A model generated the notes under the pieces. The model saw nothing but the letters and a program-made list of their open reading frames with translations, had not been told where the DNA came from and ran no database searches. The position numbers and the translations under genes are program-made. This document shows, piece by piece, positions 1 through 8,847 of a stretch of 20,896 nucleotides of DNA. The stretch covers positions 1 through 20,896 of the forward strand of contig JAQIWT010000415.1 of NCBI GenBank assembly GCA_034696485.1. Reading direction: 5' to 3'. The DNA is from Isohypsibius dastychi. Its lineage: Eukaryota > Tardigrada > Eutardigrada > Parachela > Isohypsibiidae. The first letter of the stretch is position 1. Every line of letters begins with the position of its first letter.

Positions 1-66
1 CCTGTGTATATTCTTCCTCGGGACTATAAAAACAACGAAACAATAAAACTCCTGATTGCGCAATAA

Positions 67-107
67 TTTATTTATTTGTTTATTTATTTATTTATTTATT
101 TATTTTT
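67..107. repeat. TTTA-type microsatellite
   Basis: A run of about ten TTTA units interrupted by one TTTG unit, followed by a T-rich stretch. It lies downstream of the GAS1-like gene and has no coding potential. It is probably a length-variable simple repeat. Confidence 0.9.
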
Positions 108-194
108 GTTATTTTTTCAATTCATGATTTATCATCTTTCATTAATTTTTAATTTTTTTTAACTTTTGACTTTAATTATTAACCAAGAATTGTT

Positions 195-200
195 TTTATT
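195..200 (-). terminator. Possible poly(A) signal (AATAAA) of the GAS1-like gene
   Basis: The minus strand reads AATAAA here, about 320 nt beyond the stop codon of the cysteine-rich gene. No better signal was noticed between the stop and this point. The sequence between 200 and 519 is probably 3'UTR: a reading frame is open on the minus strand there (179-436), but it resembles no known protein. Confidence 0.45.
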
Positions 201-519
201 CTATTTCCTATTTTTTTAATACATAGTAAATAATATTTTCCGGTTCCAAACGGAGGTAAAATTCCCGTTTTTCTCTCATTCTGTCCAACCGCTTTTTTCT
301 CTATGCTGGTTTCCGAAAAGGGCTGTGGGCTGAGGGCTATGTAATGGCTACTGTAATTACCGGTAGGTTGGGCGGGGGGACAATATGTTTGCCTCCCCGA
401 GGAGGTGAACATAGAGGGAAAATGTTCTGAAACCACTTTTTCCGCTGCTTGTTTCTGAGCTGATTTTCCCAGCAGCTGAAGATAAAATTCATGTACCGCT
501 AATGCAACTGACAGAATAT

Positions 520-1343
520 TTAATCAATATTACGAGCAAGTATTTGGAGTAACAGATAAATAAACGGGAATAAATTCAACAACGTAGTAGAGTCCTGTGT
601 TACCCCATTATTTTCGAGCAGAATTTTCCCGCAATCCATTATCGCGGCTGCATTGAAGCAGTAGACTAGTCTTGGAGCCGGACTGGTAATATCACAGTTA
701 CAATTTCCCAAAAACATGGCCGACGTTTGTCGTAACAATATATCAAAGCTGTCGAGGCATTGTACAGGTGGACAGGATTGTTCATCGGGGTCCGTCAGAA
801 AGTGGCTTTCACAAGATCTTTCGTAATAATGGAGAGCGTCTTGGCAAGCCGGCTCATTTTCGCAATACCGTCGAGCGTCGTTGCACGATAATCTATTTGA
901 GATTTCTTTGGTGAGCCTGGATTTTCTTTGCTCAAGGCATTCAGGCAATACACTATTCGGATTGCAATATTGTGCTTCCAAATCGGGGGTGGAGCATATA
1001 CAAGTTGTCAAACTTCTGCCTTCGGAGGTTCCCGTTTCGAGATTCCACAACGCTTTCCCACAACTGTCAGAACAGTTGGATACTGTAGTTTCATCTCGTA
1101 TGTCATTGCCAGAAGCTTGGCAGAATATCGCAACATTATGAAGTTGCAATCCTGAAAAAACTCAGTCTGTTTTCTTGTTTGTTTTGAATGCAAATATAAT
1201 CCAGAAGATTGTAATTACTCACCACAAGTGTGTGAAATTTGGCAATTATTCCGAGTTTCCAAACAGTCAGATTCCGTCGGAGTGGAACAATATATCACAT
1301 TCAAGACAATTTGAATTAAAATCAAGTGTTTAAGAACAAACAT
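520..1343 (-). CDS. GAS1/GFR-alpha-like cysteine-rich cell-surface protein
   Basis: Two exons, join(520..1151, 1223..1343) on the minus strand, about 250 aa. Exon 1 starts at ATG 1343-1341 and ends at a GTGAG donor; the TTTTTTCAG acceptor at 1154-1152 keeps the frame (split glycine codon). The N-terminus (MFVLKHLILIQIVLNVIYC) is a classical signal peptide. The mature part has more than 20 cysteines. The region around ARRYCENEPACQ...YYERSCE resembles the Cys spacing of the GDNF-receptor/GAS1 domain: C, about 6 residues, C, about 5 residues, C, then an aromatic helix and C. The last 20 residues are hydrophobic with a short polar end, which suggests a GPI-anchor signal. Known family members (GFR-alpha, GAS1, nematode phg-1) are lipid-anchored receptors for GDNF-type ligands or Hedgehog. 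The family call is inferred from Cys pattern and architecture only; ligand and role are unknown. Confidence 0.6.
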
Positions 1344-2179
1344 GGACGAAAGGCGAACGCAGTGAATTCCGATTCATGCTCTGATAATATTTCTTAATAG
1401 CATAAGCCTCTACGGTTTCTCGCAGAAATTAATCACGAATCCAATCACAATAGCTAAGAAGAACGCGAACGTAAATTGCTTCCGGCTAGAGAAATTGAAG
1501 TAACTGCCATTTGCTCGCAGGTATTTTCTCGTTCGTCGTTGATTCTTGTCTGTCAATTGGAGACGTAGGCAGGTACATAATCCGTGAAACCAAACGGTTT
1601 ATTTGGCGGGAGACGACTTGGATTTTAACTACCTGCTATCTTTATCCACTAACGACGCAATTATCAAAACAATAAAAAGAAACGGAAGCCGGTATATGGC
1701 TTGGTGTTTAAGTACTCTGTACCTTGCTCATGAGCATCAACACGAAGATGCTTGACTGCGATACAAGCTGATTTTGCCATTATCATGTTATTAAATCGAA
1801 AAACAGTTTTTCATCGTCGTACAACGATTACGTTATGCACAAGCAAAATATCTGTTGAAATTTGAGATTTGGGTATTGAATCGAAGGTCACTACCTATCT
1901 GCGGGTTCTGCAACCTGACCATGTTCGATCCACCTACTCTCAGATGTGGTTGTAAACTGGTTTGATTGATATACCAAACCAAATACAAAAGCTCACAGCA
2001 ATTTTCAAAATTTGCGGGATTCAGATTTCAGGATCTTCTTGATCGAGTTGGAGAGAGATGTTTTCCGTTCGTTCGTTGTGTGAAAGTTGATACATGCGAT
2101 TTGAAAGTTGTTTCTTGGACCTGGAACTAGTCCGCTGCTTCCGAGATCTACTACCTCTTTTCGCAATATCGATATCACC
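1344..2179. promoter_or_regulatory. Head-to-head intergenic region between the GAS1-like gene and EED
   Basis: About 0.84 kb separates the divergent start codons of the GAS1-like gene (minus) and EED (plus). It must hold the 5'UTRs and promoters of both, perhaps shared. I see no TATA box in a convincing position, no recognisable gene and no repeat. An ATTGG (inverted CCAAT) motif near 1556 is the only promoter-like element noticed. Confidence 0.5.
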
Positions 2180-3789
2180 ATGCCTGGAAAACGTGAAGGA
2201 GATCCGAATTCTTCAGATATGCACACCATCCCCACAACCTCTGCCCCTGTTGTTTCTGGAAATATGCAGAGTTCCACCGGTTTATCATCCACATCTCCAC
2301 CAGCGAGTGAGGTCGATCCTGTTGATATATTTCGCCGTGAAAGAGGTACTTTGAAATGCGCGTACAAACGAATGCATGAAGATGAAAAGCAATGTTTCAG
2401 AAAATGGGATCAATCTATCGTTTATTTCTGCTGGACAGCATGATATCTGGGCACCTGCAAACGAAGATTCAAAGTCATCCAAACGGGAGCGTGTCAGCCA
2501 TTTTATTTATTCCATGCAGTTCAATCCGGATCCTCCAGCAGAAATGCTGGATGAAGGAGTGCATTTTCTTCTCGCAGTTGTTACTGCTGAACATCTCCTC
2601 ATACTCGGAGTCTCAGAAGATGGAAGAGTGGTCGATACGAGAAAAGTATTTGTCGTTCCGGATCAAGAATCTACTTCCTCTGAGAAAGGCGAGGAGGACC
2701 TCTACACTTTGCAGTGGGTTAAAGATCCTGTTACGAGAACGAAATGGGCCGCGGTTTGCATCGGTGGTTCTTCTGGTAATATTCTTAAGTTACTGTTTTT
2801 CATTTCGTTTACGGAATTTCGATTGCAGGAGTTCTGAGAGTTATTGATATCGGTTACAGTCCATGTCGTTCTGGGTTTCTCCGAGGCCATGCTGCAGCCA
2901 TCAACGAACTGACGTATTCCGCCAACTTTCCAGCGTTCATTTTATCCGCCTCAAAAGATCACTCAATTCGGCTTTGGAGTCTAAAATATCTTCACTGCCT
3001 TGCTGTCTTCGGAGGTGCGCAAGGACACAAGGCTGAAATTATCACTCTGGACATGCATTCTTCGGGGAAATTTCTCGTTTCCGGATCATATGATTCTTAT
3101 ATCAAAATCTGGAGCCTATTCGATGGACACAACAAAAATCTGATGGATTTAATTCGAGTTCATGGAATCAGCGACAATCCGCAACCTTGCACAATATCGT
3201 CTCCTATATTTTCCGTCAACGATGTCCACGACCGGCAAATTGACTGCGTTCGATGGATAATATCAGATCAGAGTAATTCCATGCTGGCATCGAAAGCTTC
3301 TGACGAGACGATTCTGATATGGATGCCCCAACTCCCACTCGAAAAGCGTACACCGGGAATCAAAACCGAATGGCAGATCTGCCATCGAATCAACTTGAAA
3401 AACAACAAATTCTGGTTTGTCAAATTCGCATATCTTCCTGCACCGGATTTTATTTTGGCCATTGGGAACGACTCTGGATTTATATGCTTGTATGACATTT
3501 ATGCGATTTCCGCCAAACTGAAAAAGGTATGCAATTTTGTTATGAAATTTACCCGGTTACATCTGAAAGGTTTTTATTCCAGACATCCATCAGTGTGAAA
3601 ACTGTGCCGAAAAAGTCAAGTTCCCCTAACAAAGGAATCATCCGAAGCGTTGCGTTTTCTCCGGATGGAAAACTGATGTTTGGCGGGAGTGATGATGGTA
3701 TTTGCCATTCGTTTCGAAGGAGCCTGAACAAGAAGCTCAATGGTGCATCGCGGGCTGTTACTGATGAGCGGGAAAGCGTTGCGAGTTAG
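2180..3789 (+). CDS. EED: Polycomb protein EED (ESC homologue), WD40 subunit of PRC2
   Basis: Four exons, join(2180..2345, 2401..2775, 2829..3526, 3583..3789), about 481 aa; introns are 53-56 nt with GT-AG ends and the frame holds through every join. EED is the WD40 propeller that scaffolds PRC2 and reads H3K27me3 in the nucleus. Recognisable family segments are GHAAAINEL, SASKDHSIRLW, AVFGGAQGHK, DRQIDCVRW and FWFVKFA. The aromatic-cage positions appear as F96 (in MQFN), Y157 (in DLYTLQW), W376 and F377. Human EED has Phe, Tyr, Trp, Tyr there, so the last is a conservative Tyr-to-Phe change. The start ATG at 2180 has a good context (ATCACCATG) and precedes a Ser/Pro-rich disordered N-terminus of about 50 residues. 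The first intron is the least certain join, because the unspliced frame stays open to 2443. The C-terminus departs from the usual DDGxIWRWDR ending. Confidence 0.9.
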
Positions 3790-5058
3790 GAATGGAATGT
3801 TTTCTGTAAGCAGTCCATTGATAAGATTTCTTTCAAAGTGATCTGTCATATTGATTGGATTTTTCAAATTTTTCGTAACTCTTCCTTTTTTTAATTCATA
3901 CAGTTGACGAACCACGACTGTTTTTTTCTTGTTTTCTTACGGACAAAATTGTATGAAAATGAGCGATTCGAAAAAATCAATCTGGTTAGATGTTCGATCG
4001 CGTTCAGTCGAAAATAATTTGAAAATCAAGATCTTTCGGCGAAATTAACAAGACGTTTAATTCATTCATTTTGAAGCTGGTCTCTCGATGTAATTCGAAC
4101 CATGTGTTTTGAGATCAAATTAGGTTCTGAACCAATGTGAGCAATATTTATTACATCCGCTAAATGGACTTGAATTAAGCATGCGGTAAACACATTTAGT
4201 GCGGTGAGCAGATGGCACTTTGATGAGGACTTCCTCTGGACCCAGCGAATCTGATATGATGATTCACTTGGGATGGTTAATTGCAATACAAGAAGGGTCA
4301 GTTTCTACAAACACTGTCATTTGTTTTAAAGCCTTGCCCCAGTTTCCGCTAGTTCATCCGATTAAGGACAAAATTTGTGTGCTCGGGGATTTTTTCCAGA
4401 ATGAAGTATATTGAATAAATGATAGATGGGATGCGTCTTTCAGGAACGCTTTTTTCGGCTCATTAGATTTTTTCTTTTCGGCAAATATTCACGTCAGTTC
4501 ACTTACCGAAAATGACAACTGATTTATCTCGAATTTCAGTATTTTTTCTAATCAGTGGGATGCGTTTTATTGCTGGGTAGATTTTTACAAAGGGGATGCG
4601 CACTGCAGCGTCTTTTTTTGTTCTGGAAAAACAGAGCAGAGCAGCGACATGAAAGCGTGCGTCTCCGATAAAAAACCTTTCAGATAATTCTATATTATTA
4701 TGGTAATTTGGTAACTTTTTCTGTACGGAGGTTTGAAAACCAGATGCTCTGGGGACGAGCAAAAAATACAGTCAGATATTATTTCTCAAAAACACGATTT
4801 TCAAGAAGTACCTAATGATGGATTTCGTTTTCTGAGAATCGTTGTTCAATAGCCGAAAAAGTTTCTAAAAATCTGCACCGCGCGCAGTAACTCCACGAAA
4901 TTTTATAAATTAACGAAAATGTGAATCAGACGATTTCATGTTAGAAAGTATAAAATGAGTCATCTCGTTTTAGAATTTACGCTGGGTTTTATCGCATATT
5001 GATCGCCTATTATTAGTTGGCTGGGGAAGTGGTCGGAGTTATAAATTGAACCAGATCA
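3790..5058. other. Intergenic stretch without a recognisable gene
   Basis: A/T-rich sequence after EED. Short open frames on both strands (for example 4499-4762 minus) have no family resemblance, no splice context and biased composition, and are read as chance. A possible EED 3'UTR occupies the first part. No tRNA or repeat was recognised. Confidence 0.5.
4414..4419 (+). terminator. Possible poly(A) signal of EED (AATAAA)
   Basis: The first clear plus-strand AATAAA after the EED stop codon, about 625 nt downstream. It would imply a 3'UTR of roughly 0.65 kb. A nearer non-canonical signal cannot be excluded. Confidence 0.35.
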
Positions 5059-5553
5059 GTGCGAAACAAGGATGAGTCATTCATTCAATGCAACTGCCTC
5101 TTGATTACATTTTGGATCACGCAGACCGATTTCCATGCGTTATACATATTCAGTATTTACAAGTCCAGGGCTGGGAAACGTGCTACTAGACCGATGACCG
5201 ACTTATCAATTCCCGACTCGTCCAGTAAAAGTCATTTCTGCAAATCAGCTCTATTCATCCACGGTTTCGTCGGCTTGTGTTGATTGGATCTGGGAAACCG
5301 GAAGTTGCCTGCCAAATCTGTCGCAGTACACCCACCGTACTACTCAAACATCTGTTGGTTCCAGATATCCTGCCTCAGTTTACGTATTTGTACTGGCCTA
5401 CACCTGTTATATCAATTTCGGATCTGGCTTGTAAACCAAATTATTGAAGAATACCGATCGCTCGGAAAACGCCGGGTATACAGTAATTTCCTCGAAGACT
5501 TTCATCGGAATTTCAGTCAGATTTCAACGATATTCATCAGAAATATACTTCAG
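5059..5553 (+). other. Possible 5'UTR exon of the seven-TM gene
   Basis: This stretch is less A/T-rich than its surroundings and contains frames that stay open by chance (5059-5283 and 5284-5595). It ends at a good donor (TTCAG|GTAAAC at 5554). The next plus-strand acceptor with a pyrimidine tract is TTTGCAG at 6018-6024, 24 nt before the seven-TM start codon. An untranslated first exon spliced over a 471-nt intron (5554-6024) would explain this layout. Its left end is a guess and no transcript evidence is available. Confidence 0.3.
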
Positions 5554-6048
5554 GTAAACGCCAAACGTGGTTATATTTTAGTGCTAACTTTGTGAAGCTG
5601 ATTAAATGAACCTGAGCTTGACCTTGATTTTGCGGTGACGCTGTAATTTAACAAGATTAAACAAAACGGAAATGTAGTCCAGTCATTTTACCCAAAGCGG
5701 TTTTGTGTTTTTATTTGGCTACACTGCTTTGTTTTCTGTGTATTTTTAAAAAAGAACATTCTTTATGGTAGTGCCACTAATCGGATTTAAATTTTGCATT
5801 TTTGAAGGCTAGTTTTCCAATACTAAAATAAACATCAAGTTAATGTTGAAATTATTGATTCAAGGTGATGTCCGTCTTTATAAATTTAAGACTTGTGTAG
5901 ACTTCGGAGGTACAATAAGCTTCTCGTGAAATCCGTAGTCATCTAAAACAAAACTGACTAAAAACGAGGATAATTGCGCATTTTGCCAATTGTTTGCTCG
6001 TTTTAATGTGATTACTATTTGCAGAGTTCGCCGGCAAATTCAGCGGCG

Positions 6049-7247
6049 ATGCATTTCCAGAACGACAGCCACCCGTTGATTAAAATGACAAATAATTCCA
6101 CCAGCGAACAATCCGTAATTCCACCTGTGTGGCTGTTATTAAATTATTACGGGTCATATTTTGTCGGCGGTGCATTTGCGCTTACAGCCTTGTTAGCCAT
6201 TGGATTTCTATTATATTTGTTCTTCTATCGAGCGAAAAATCAGCACGGCGCTCTTTTGAGTGCGATCTTCATTATTGCCTTCCTATTTTCCTCCAGCCGA
6301 TCGTTGCTCATTGTCGACAATCTGGTACCCTCAATCCAGAGAATAACATCCAACCTCGACAGTCTACGATTACCTTCCGTCTGCTCCCTTTTCGCCCTGT
6401 TATTTGTGGCCATCGTGCGAAGTTCAGAGCCCATTTTTACCCGGACTTACTTCGTCACGAAATTCGCCTGCTTGGCCTGCCTGATTTTAAACTACGCCAT
6501 CGCGTTCACACCCTTCCTAATGGAAAAATATTACACCGGATATGCAGACATTGCGCGTCTCGTACAAGCTGGTACGATAATGACACGTCAACCACTTTTG
6601 ACCATTAATAATAATACAGAGCTAGCCAGATGCAGCTAAATAACTATCCAAATCCCAACAAATATTTTTATGATTTATGATTAGCAAAGACAAAATGTTA
6701 TGTCATATTAAACTGATCTGGTTGCTTTTCAGCTGTCGGCATGTACTTCATAACAATCTTATCTGTAATGGGATTAGCGTACGCCTTTATGCTCCCAAAA
6801 ATGCTGACCACAGCTCGAGACGTCAAATTGGCTGGCACTGCTCCATCGCGGCTAATTTCATCAGCGATTTTCGGATTTCTATCGGCGATCTTATTAATTA
6901 TTTACGTGCTTTTCTTGCTGCTCGGATTCATATTGATCCAGCCCGGCTTCCAGATCGATTTCGGTCAGAAGTGGAGGGACAACAGTATCGTACTCCAACA
7001 GCTGCAGGCGATCGGAAGTACTGCCCTTGAAGCGCTGCTCACTCTGATTATGGTCATCTCCACGATTTTACTGGTCAAGACGGACAAGTATCCGGAATCA
7101 TCGTTAACATCTGCGCCGGAAATGCAAGGATTACTATACCCCGGCCAAGATAGCTTAGCAAGTCGCCAGCCAATCATTTTAGGCAAAGGCACAAATGGTT
7201 ATCATACTTTATCGAAACTGGATTACAGAAGTCATTATGGGAAATAG
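6049..7247 (+). CDS. Seven-transmembrane protein, possibly PRRT3/PRRT4-like
   Basis: Two coding exons, join(6049..6571, 6733..7247), 345 aa. The split codon across GCTG|GTACGA and TTTTCAG|CTGTC reads on in frame (VQAAVGMYF). The start is ATG 6049, the first ATG after a likely splice acceptor at 6024. The N-terminus (about 40 aa) has N-glycosylation sequons (NDS, NNST) and no signal peptide. Seven hydrophobic spans follow, roughly residues 40-65, 73-97, 112-130, 140-165, 176-195, 215-245 and 270-292, then a polar cytoplasmic tail. The spacing around SSSRSLLIVDN and the third span recalls the C-terminal domain of proline-rich transmembrane proteins 3/4, but this is a weak impression. No rhodopsin-type DRY or NPxxY motif is visible. 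It may be an orphan receptor-like protein of the plasma membrane; function unknown. Confidence 0.7.
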
Positions 7248-7309
7248 TTAAACGCATCTTTTTATCTTGTTTCCATATTACCCAGATAAGTCGGTTACCG
7301 AATCTCGAT

Positions 7310-7315
7310 ATTAAA
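7310..7315 (+). terminator. Possible poly(A) signal of the seven-TM gene (ATTAAA)
   Basis: Plus-strand ATTAAA 63 nt after the stop codon. It lies within the likely 3' end of the convergent snoRNA host gene, so the two transcripts probably overlap tail to tail. Confidence 0.4.
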
Positions 7316-7345
7316 AGAAAGACTGCGCAAACTCGAAGAGCAAAA

Positions 7346-7351
7346 TTTAAT
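7346..7351 (-). terminator. Possible poly(A) signal of the snoRNA host gene (ATTAAA)
   Basis: Minus-strand ATTAAA in the last exon, about 95 nt after the last acceptor (TTTTTTTACAG before 7446). No canonical AATAAA is seen nearby on this strand. Confidence 0.4.
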
Positions 7352-7467
7352 CAAAAAGAAAGATTGTACTGACAAAAAAGAGCAAAACTCAAACCAAACG
7401 GAAAACAGCAAAGATGTCCAACAGTAAATGATTTTCTTTCCGAAACCTGTAAAAAAACAGGATTATT

Positions 7468-7589
7468 GCGGGAATTTTCGGCACAGTCAAAACTCGTAAG
7501 AGCCAAACTGCTTCCTAAACACGCCGTCAATATAACCTCTCTACTGGCCAACAGCTCTCAAACAGATTCGAGACTTCGGTGGCGAAAGG
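7468..7589 (-). ncRNA. H/ACA-like snoRNA, paralogue 1 (last intron of the host gene)
   Basis: A 122-nt element in the intron 7617-7447 that is closely similar to 8560-8684. In minus-strand sense it folds as hairpin-hinge-hairpin. The 5' upper stem is TCTCGAA/TTTGAGA, flanked by GCCA...TGGC and an internal loop like a pseudouridylation pocket. The 3' hairpin has CAGTT/GACTG and GGCTC/GAGTT stems. The minus strand is favoured because G:U pairs here would be A:C mismatches on the other strand. The hinge contains ATATTG, one base off an H box, and the 3' end carries ATA (CGCAATAATC) instead of a textbook ACA. Length and architecture fit the H/ACA class, which guides pseudouridylation; no target was assigned. 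Confidence 0.6.
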
Positions 7590-7739
7590 TAACAGAAAAA
7601 CAGAAGGATAATCATACCAACCTTATCTTCATCTGTTCAAGCTTCCAAAATAGTCTTGTCGAATCACTCTGAAAACAAAATACAAGTCAGTAACAATATT
7701 CACAAACAACTACGCATTGTTCGATGTAATAATTCATTC

Positions 7740-7815
7740 AAGTGGTTGGCAGTGCTCGAAATACAGTCATCAGAACAGCGTAAACTGCTATGTCCCAACA
7801 GTTTATAATCATAAA
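7740..7815 (-). ncRNA. Structured snoRNA-like RNA, paralogue B, class unclear
   Basis: Lies in the intron 7852-7669 and is closely similar to 9059-9131 in another intron. Shared minus-strand landmarks, in order, are TTTATGATTA, TTGGGACATAGCAG, TGATGACTGTATTT and GAGCACTGCCAACCACTT. A stem TTGG.../...CCAA with CAG/CTG inside closes the middle of both copies. ATGATTA and CTGC could be degenerate C and D boxes about 62-65 nt apart, with TGATGA as C'. The putative D position is 80 nt from the next exon in both copies. A proper D box (CTGA), a terminal stem and an ACA box are missing, so the class is left open. Confidence 0.5.
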
Positions 7816-7955
7816 AACTACATTTCATATTCACAAGCTATAAATAACTCACCTTTTTCAAAATGACTCTAAATTCAGTCCATCACACTGGCCGGCCTAA
7901 AAACAGCAAAATTCAAAATCAATCAAGTTGACTACAAGTAAAGCCTAATGTGAAA

Positions 7956-8027
7956 GGTTTCAGTTAAGAGTAAGGTAGAATCACAGATATTCATTCAAGA
8001 GGTGTCAGAATAATATTCATCTTGTCA
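7956..8027 (-). ncRNA. C/D-box snoRNA (orphan guide)
   Basis: In the intron 8070-7897. C box AAGATGA (8023-8017, one mismatch), D' box CTGA at 8008-8005, a C'-like TGAATGA, and D box CTGA at 7963-7960, which is 64 nt before the next exon. The guide before D is antisense to TTAAGAGTAAGGTAGAA, which I could not match to conserved rRNA. C/D snoRNAs direct 2'-O-methylation in the nucleolus. Confidence 0.65.
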
Positions 8028-8184
8028 GTTTACCAATTGTCGCATGATGTTGAAGCAACCAAATACTCACACACAAAAGCTTCCTCCTCAGGACGGTTGA
8101 TGTTGTTTACCAAGCTCATTCCACCTAAAAATATCATCAGTCAAAAATGAATACAACAAAGTTCTCGAAATTCAAGCAAGTCTA

Positions 8185-8246
8185 TCGTTCAGTAATAAAA
8201 ATATCTTCACCAACAAATCGGAGACTCTAGTCAAGTCATCAAAACA
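8185..8246 (-). ncRNA. C/D-box snoRNA with LSU rRNA guide (GACTCTAGTC)
   Basis: In the intron 8283-8125. C box TTGATGA (8242-8236) and D box CTGA (8192-8189), 65 nt before the next exon. The segment after the C box is perfectly antisense, over 10 nt (8223-8232), to GACTCTAGTC. This lies in the conserved LSU rRNA stretch GAGCTTGACTCTAGTCTGGC, a region methylated at several sites in yeast and human. The D' box is degenerate, so the exact methylated base is not assigned. No target was found for the D guide. Confidence 0.7.
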
Positions 8247-8388
8247 GAACTAACTGGTGCAGCAGATAACTGAAAATCCTCACCTGATGTGGTTTCGGGC
8301 ATCCGATGATATGGCTCTTGGTTAAACCTGCAATAAAAGCACGTATAAAACCTTGAAGCTAACATCTCGAAACAAGATGACAGCAACT

Positions 8389-8455
8389 ATAATCAGATTC
8401 GATTGTTAAAGTCACTGCCGCAGCTCGAAAACTCTAGCCTAAAGTCATCACATAA
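8389..8455 (-). ncRNA. C/D-box snoRNA (orphan guide)
   Basis: In the intron 8492-8328. C box GTGATGA (8451-8445) and D box CTGA (8396-8393), 66 nt before the next exon, with AGTGAC as a possible C'. The guide before D is antisense to ATTCGATTGTTAAAG; neither guide region matched a conserved rRNA segment I could recall. The box and spacing evidence is good, but the target is unknown. Confidence 0.7.
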
Positions 8456-8559
8456 CTTCCCCGTTTTTCCGAAAACGGATGTGTCTACTTACCGAAGCAT
8501 CTCAGAAGGTGATACATGGGAAGTTCGTCACAAAAAACCTGTAACAAAAGCAAAATATA

Positions 8560-8684
8560 GCGGGAATTTTCGGCACAGTCTACAACTTTAAAAGCCGAAA
8601 CTGCTTCCTAAACACGCAGTTAATCTACCCTCTCTACTGGCCAACAGCTCTCAAATCCAAATTCAAGACTTCGGTGGCGAAAGG
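8560..8684 (-). ncRNA. H/ACA-like snoRNA, paralogue 2
   Basis: In the intron 8717-8539; a 125-nt close relative of 7468-7589. The 5' upper stem is TCTTGAAT/ATTTGAGA (with G:U pairs) where the paralogue has TCTCGAA/TTTGAGA. The 3' hairpin tip is GGCTTT/AAAGTT where the paralogue has GGCTC/GAGTT. These paired changes keep the structure and point to a functional RNA on the minus strand. The hinge has AGATTA, a good H box (ANANNA). The 3' end has ATA (CGCTATATTT) in place of ACA. Confidence 0.65.
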
Positions 8685-8847
8685 ATTAGTACAATATTAC
8701 TAGAGATAAAAACTTACCATCTAGCGTTCTCCAACATCTTAACATCCTCCACCATCCCAGACTCCTTGATCCTCAATCACATTCCTACAAAAAGAAGACA
8801 TGAATATCGGGTTCGAACACTAATCAATCAATTTAAAACGACAAAAA

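Noticed and set aside
179-436. Minus-strand 85-codon frame downstream of the GAS1-like gene
   Set aside because: Lies after the stop codon in likely 3'UTR, has no acceptor joining it to the gene in frame, and resembles no family.
4080-4105. tRNA-like B box (GGTTCGAATTA) on the minus strand
   Set aside because: No matching A box, acceptor stem or D/anticodon arms in the neighbouring 60 nt.
4499-4762. Minus-strand 87-codon frame between EED and the seven-TM gene
   Set aside because: Composition and lack of any splice or family evidence fit a chance frame.
5284-5595. Plus-strand 103-codon frame as a protein gene
   Set aside because: No family signal and no good start context. It overlaps a likely untranslated exon and donor site of the seven-TM gene.
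7466-7672. Plus-strand frame over the H/ACA-like element
   Set aside because: It lies antisense to a structured RNA that is duplicated at 8560-8684, where this frame is not maintained; the stem changes follow RNA pairing, not codons.
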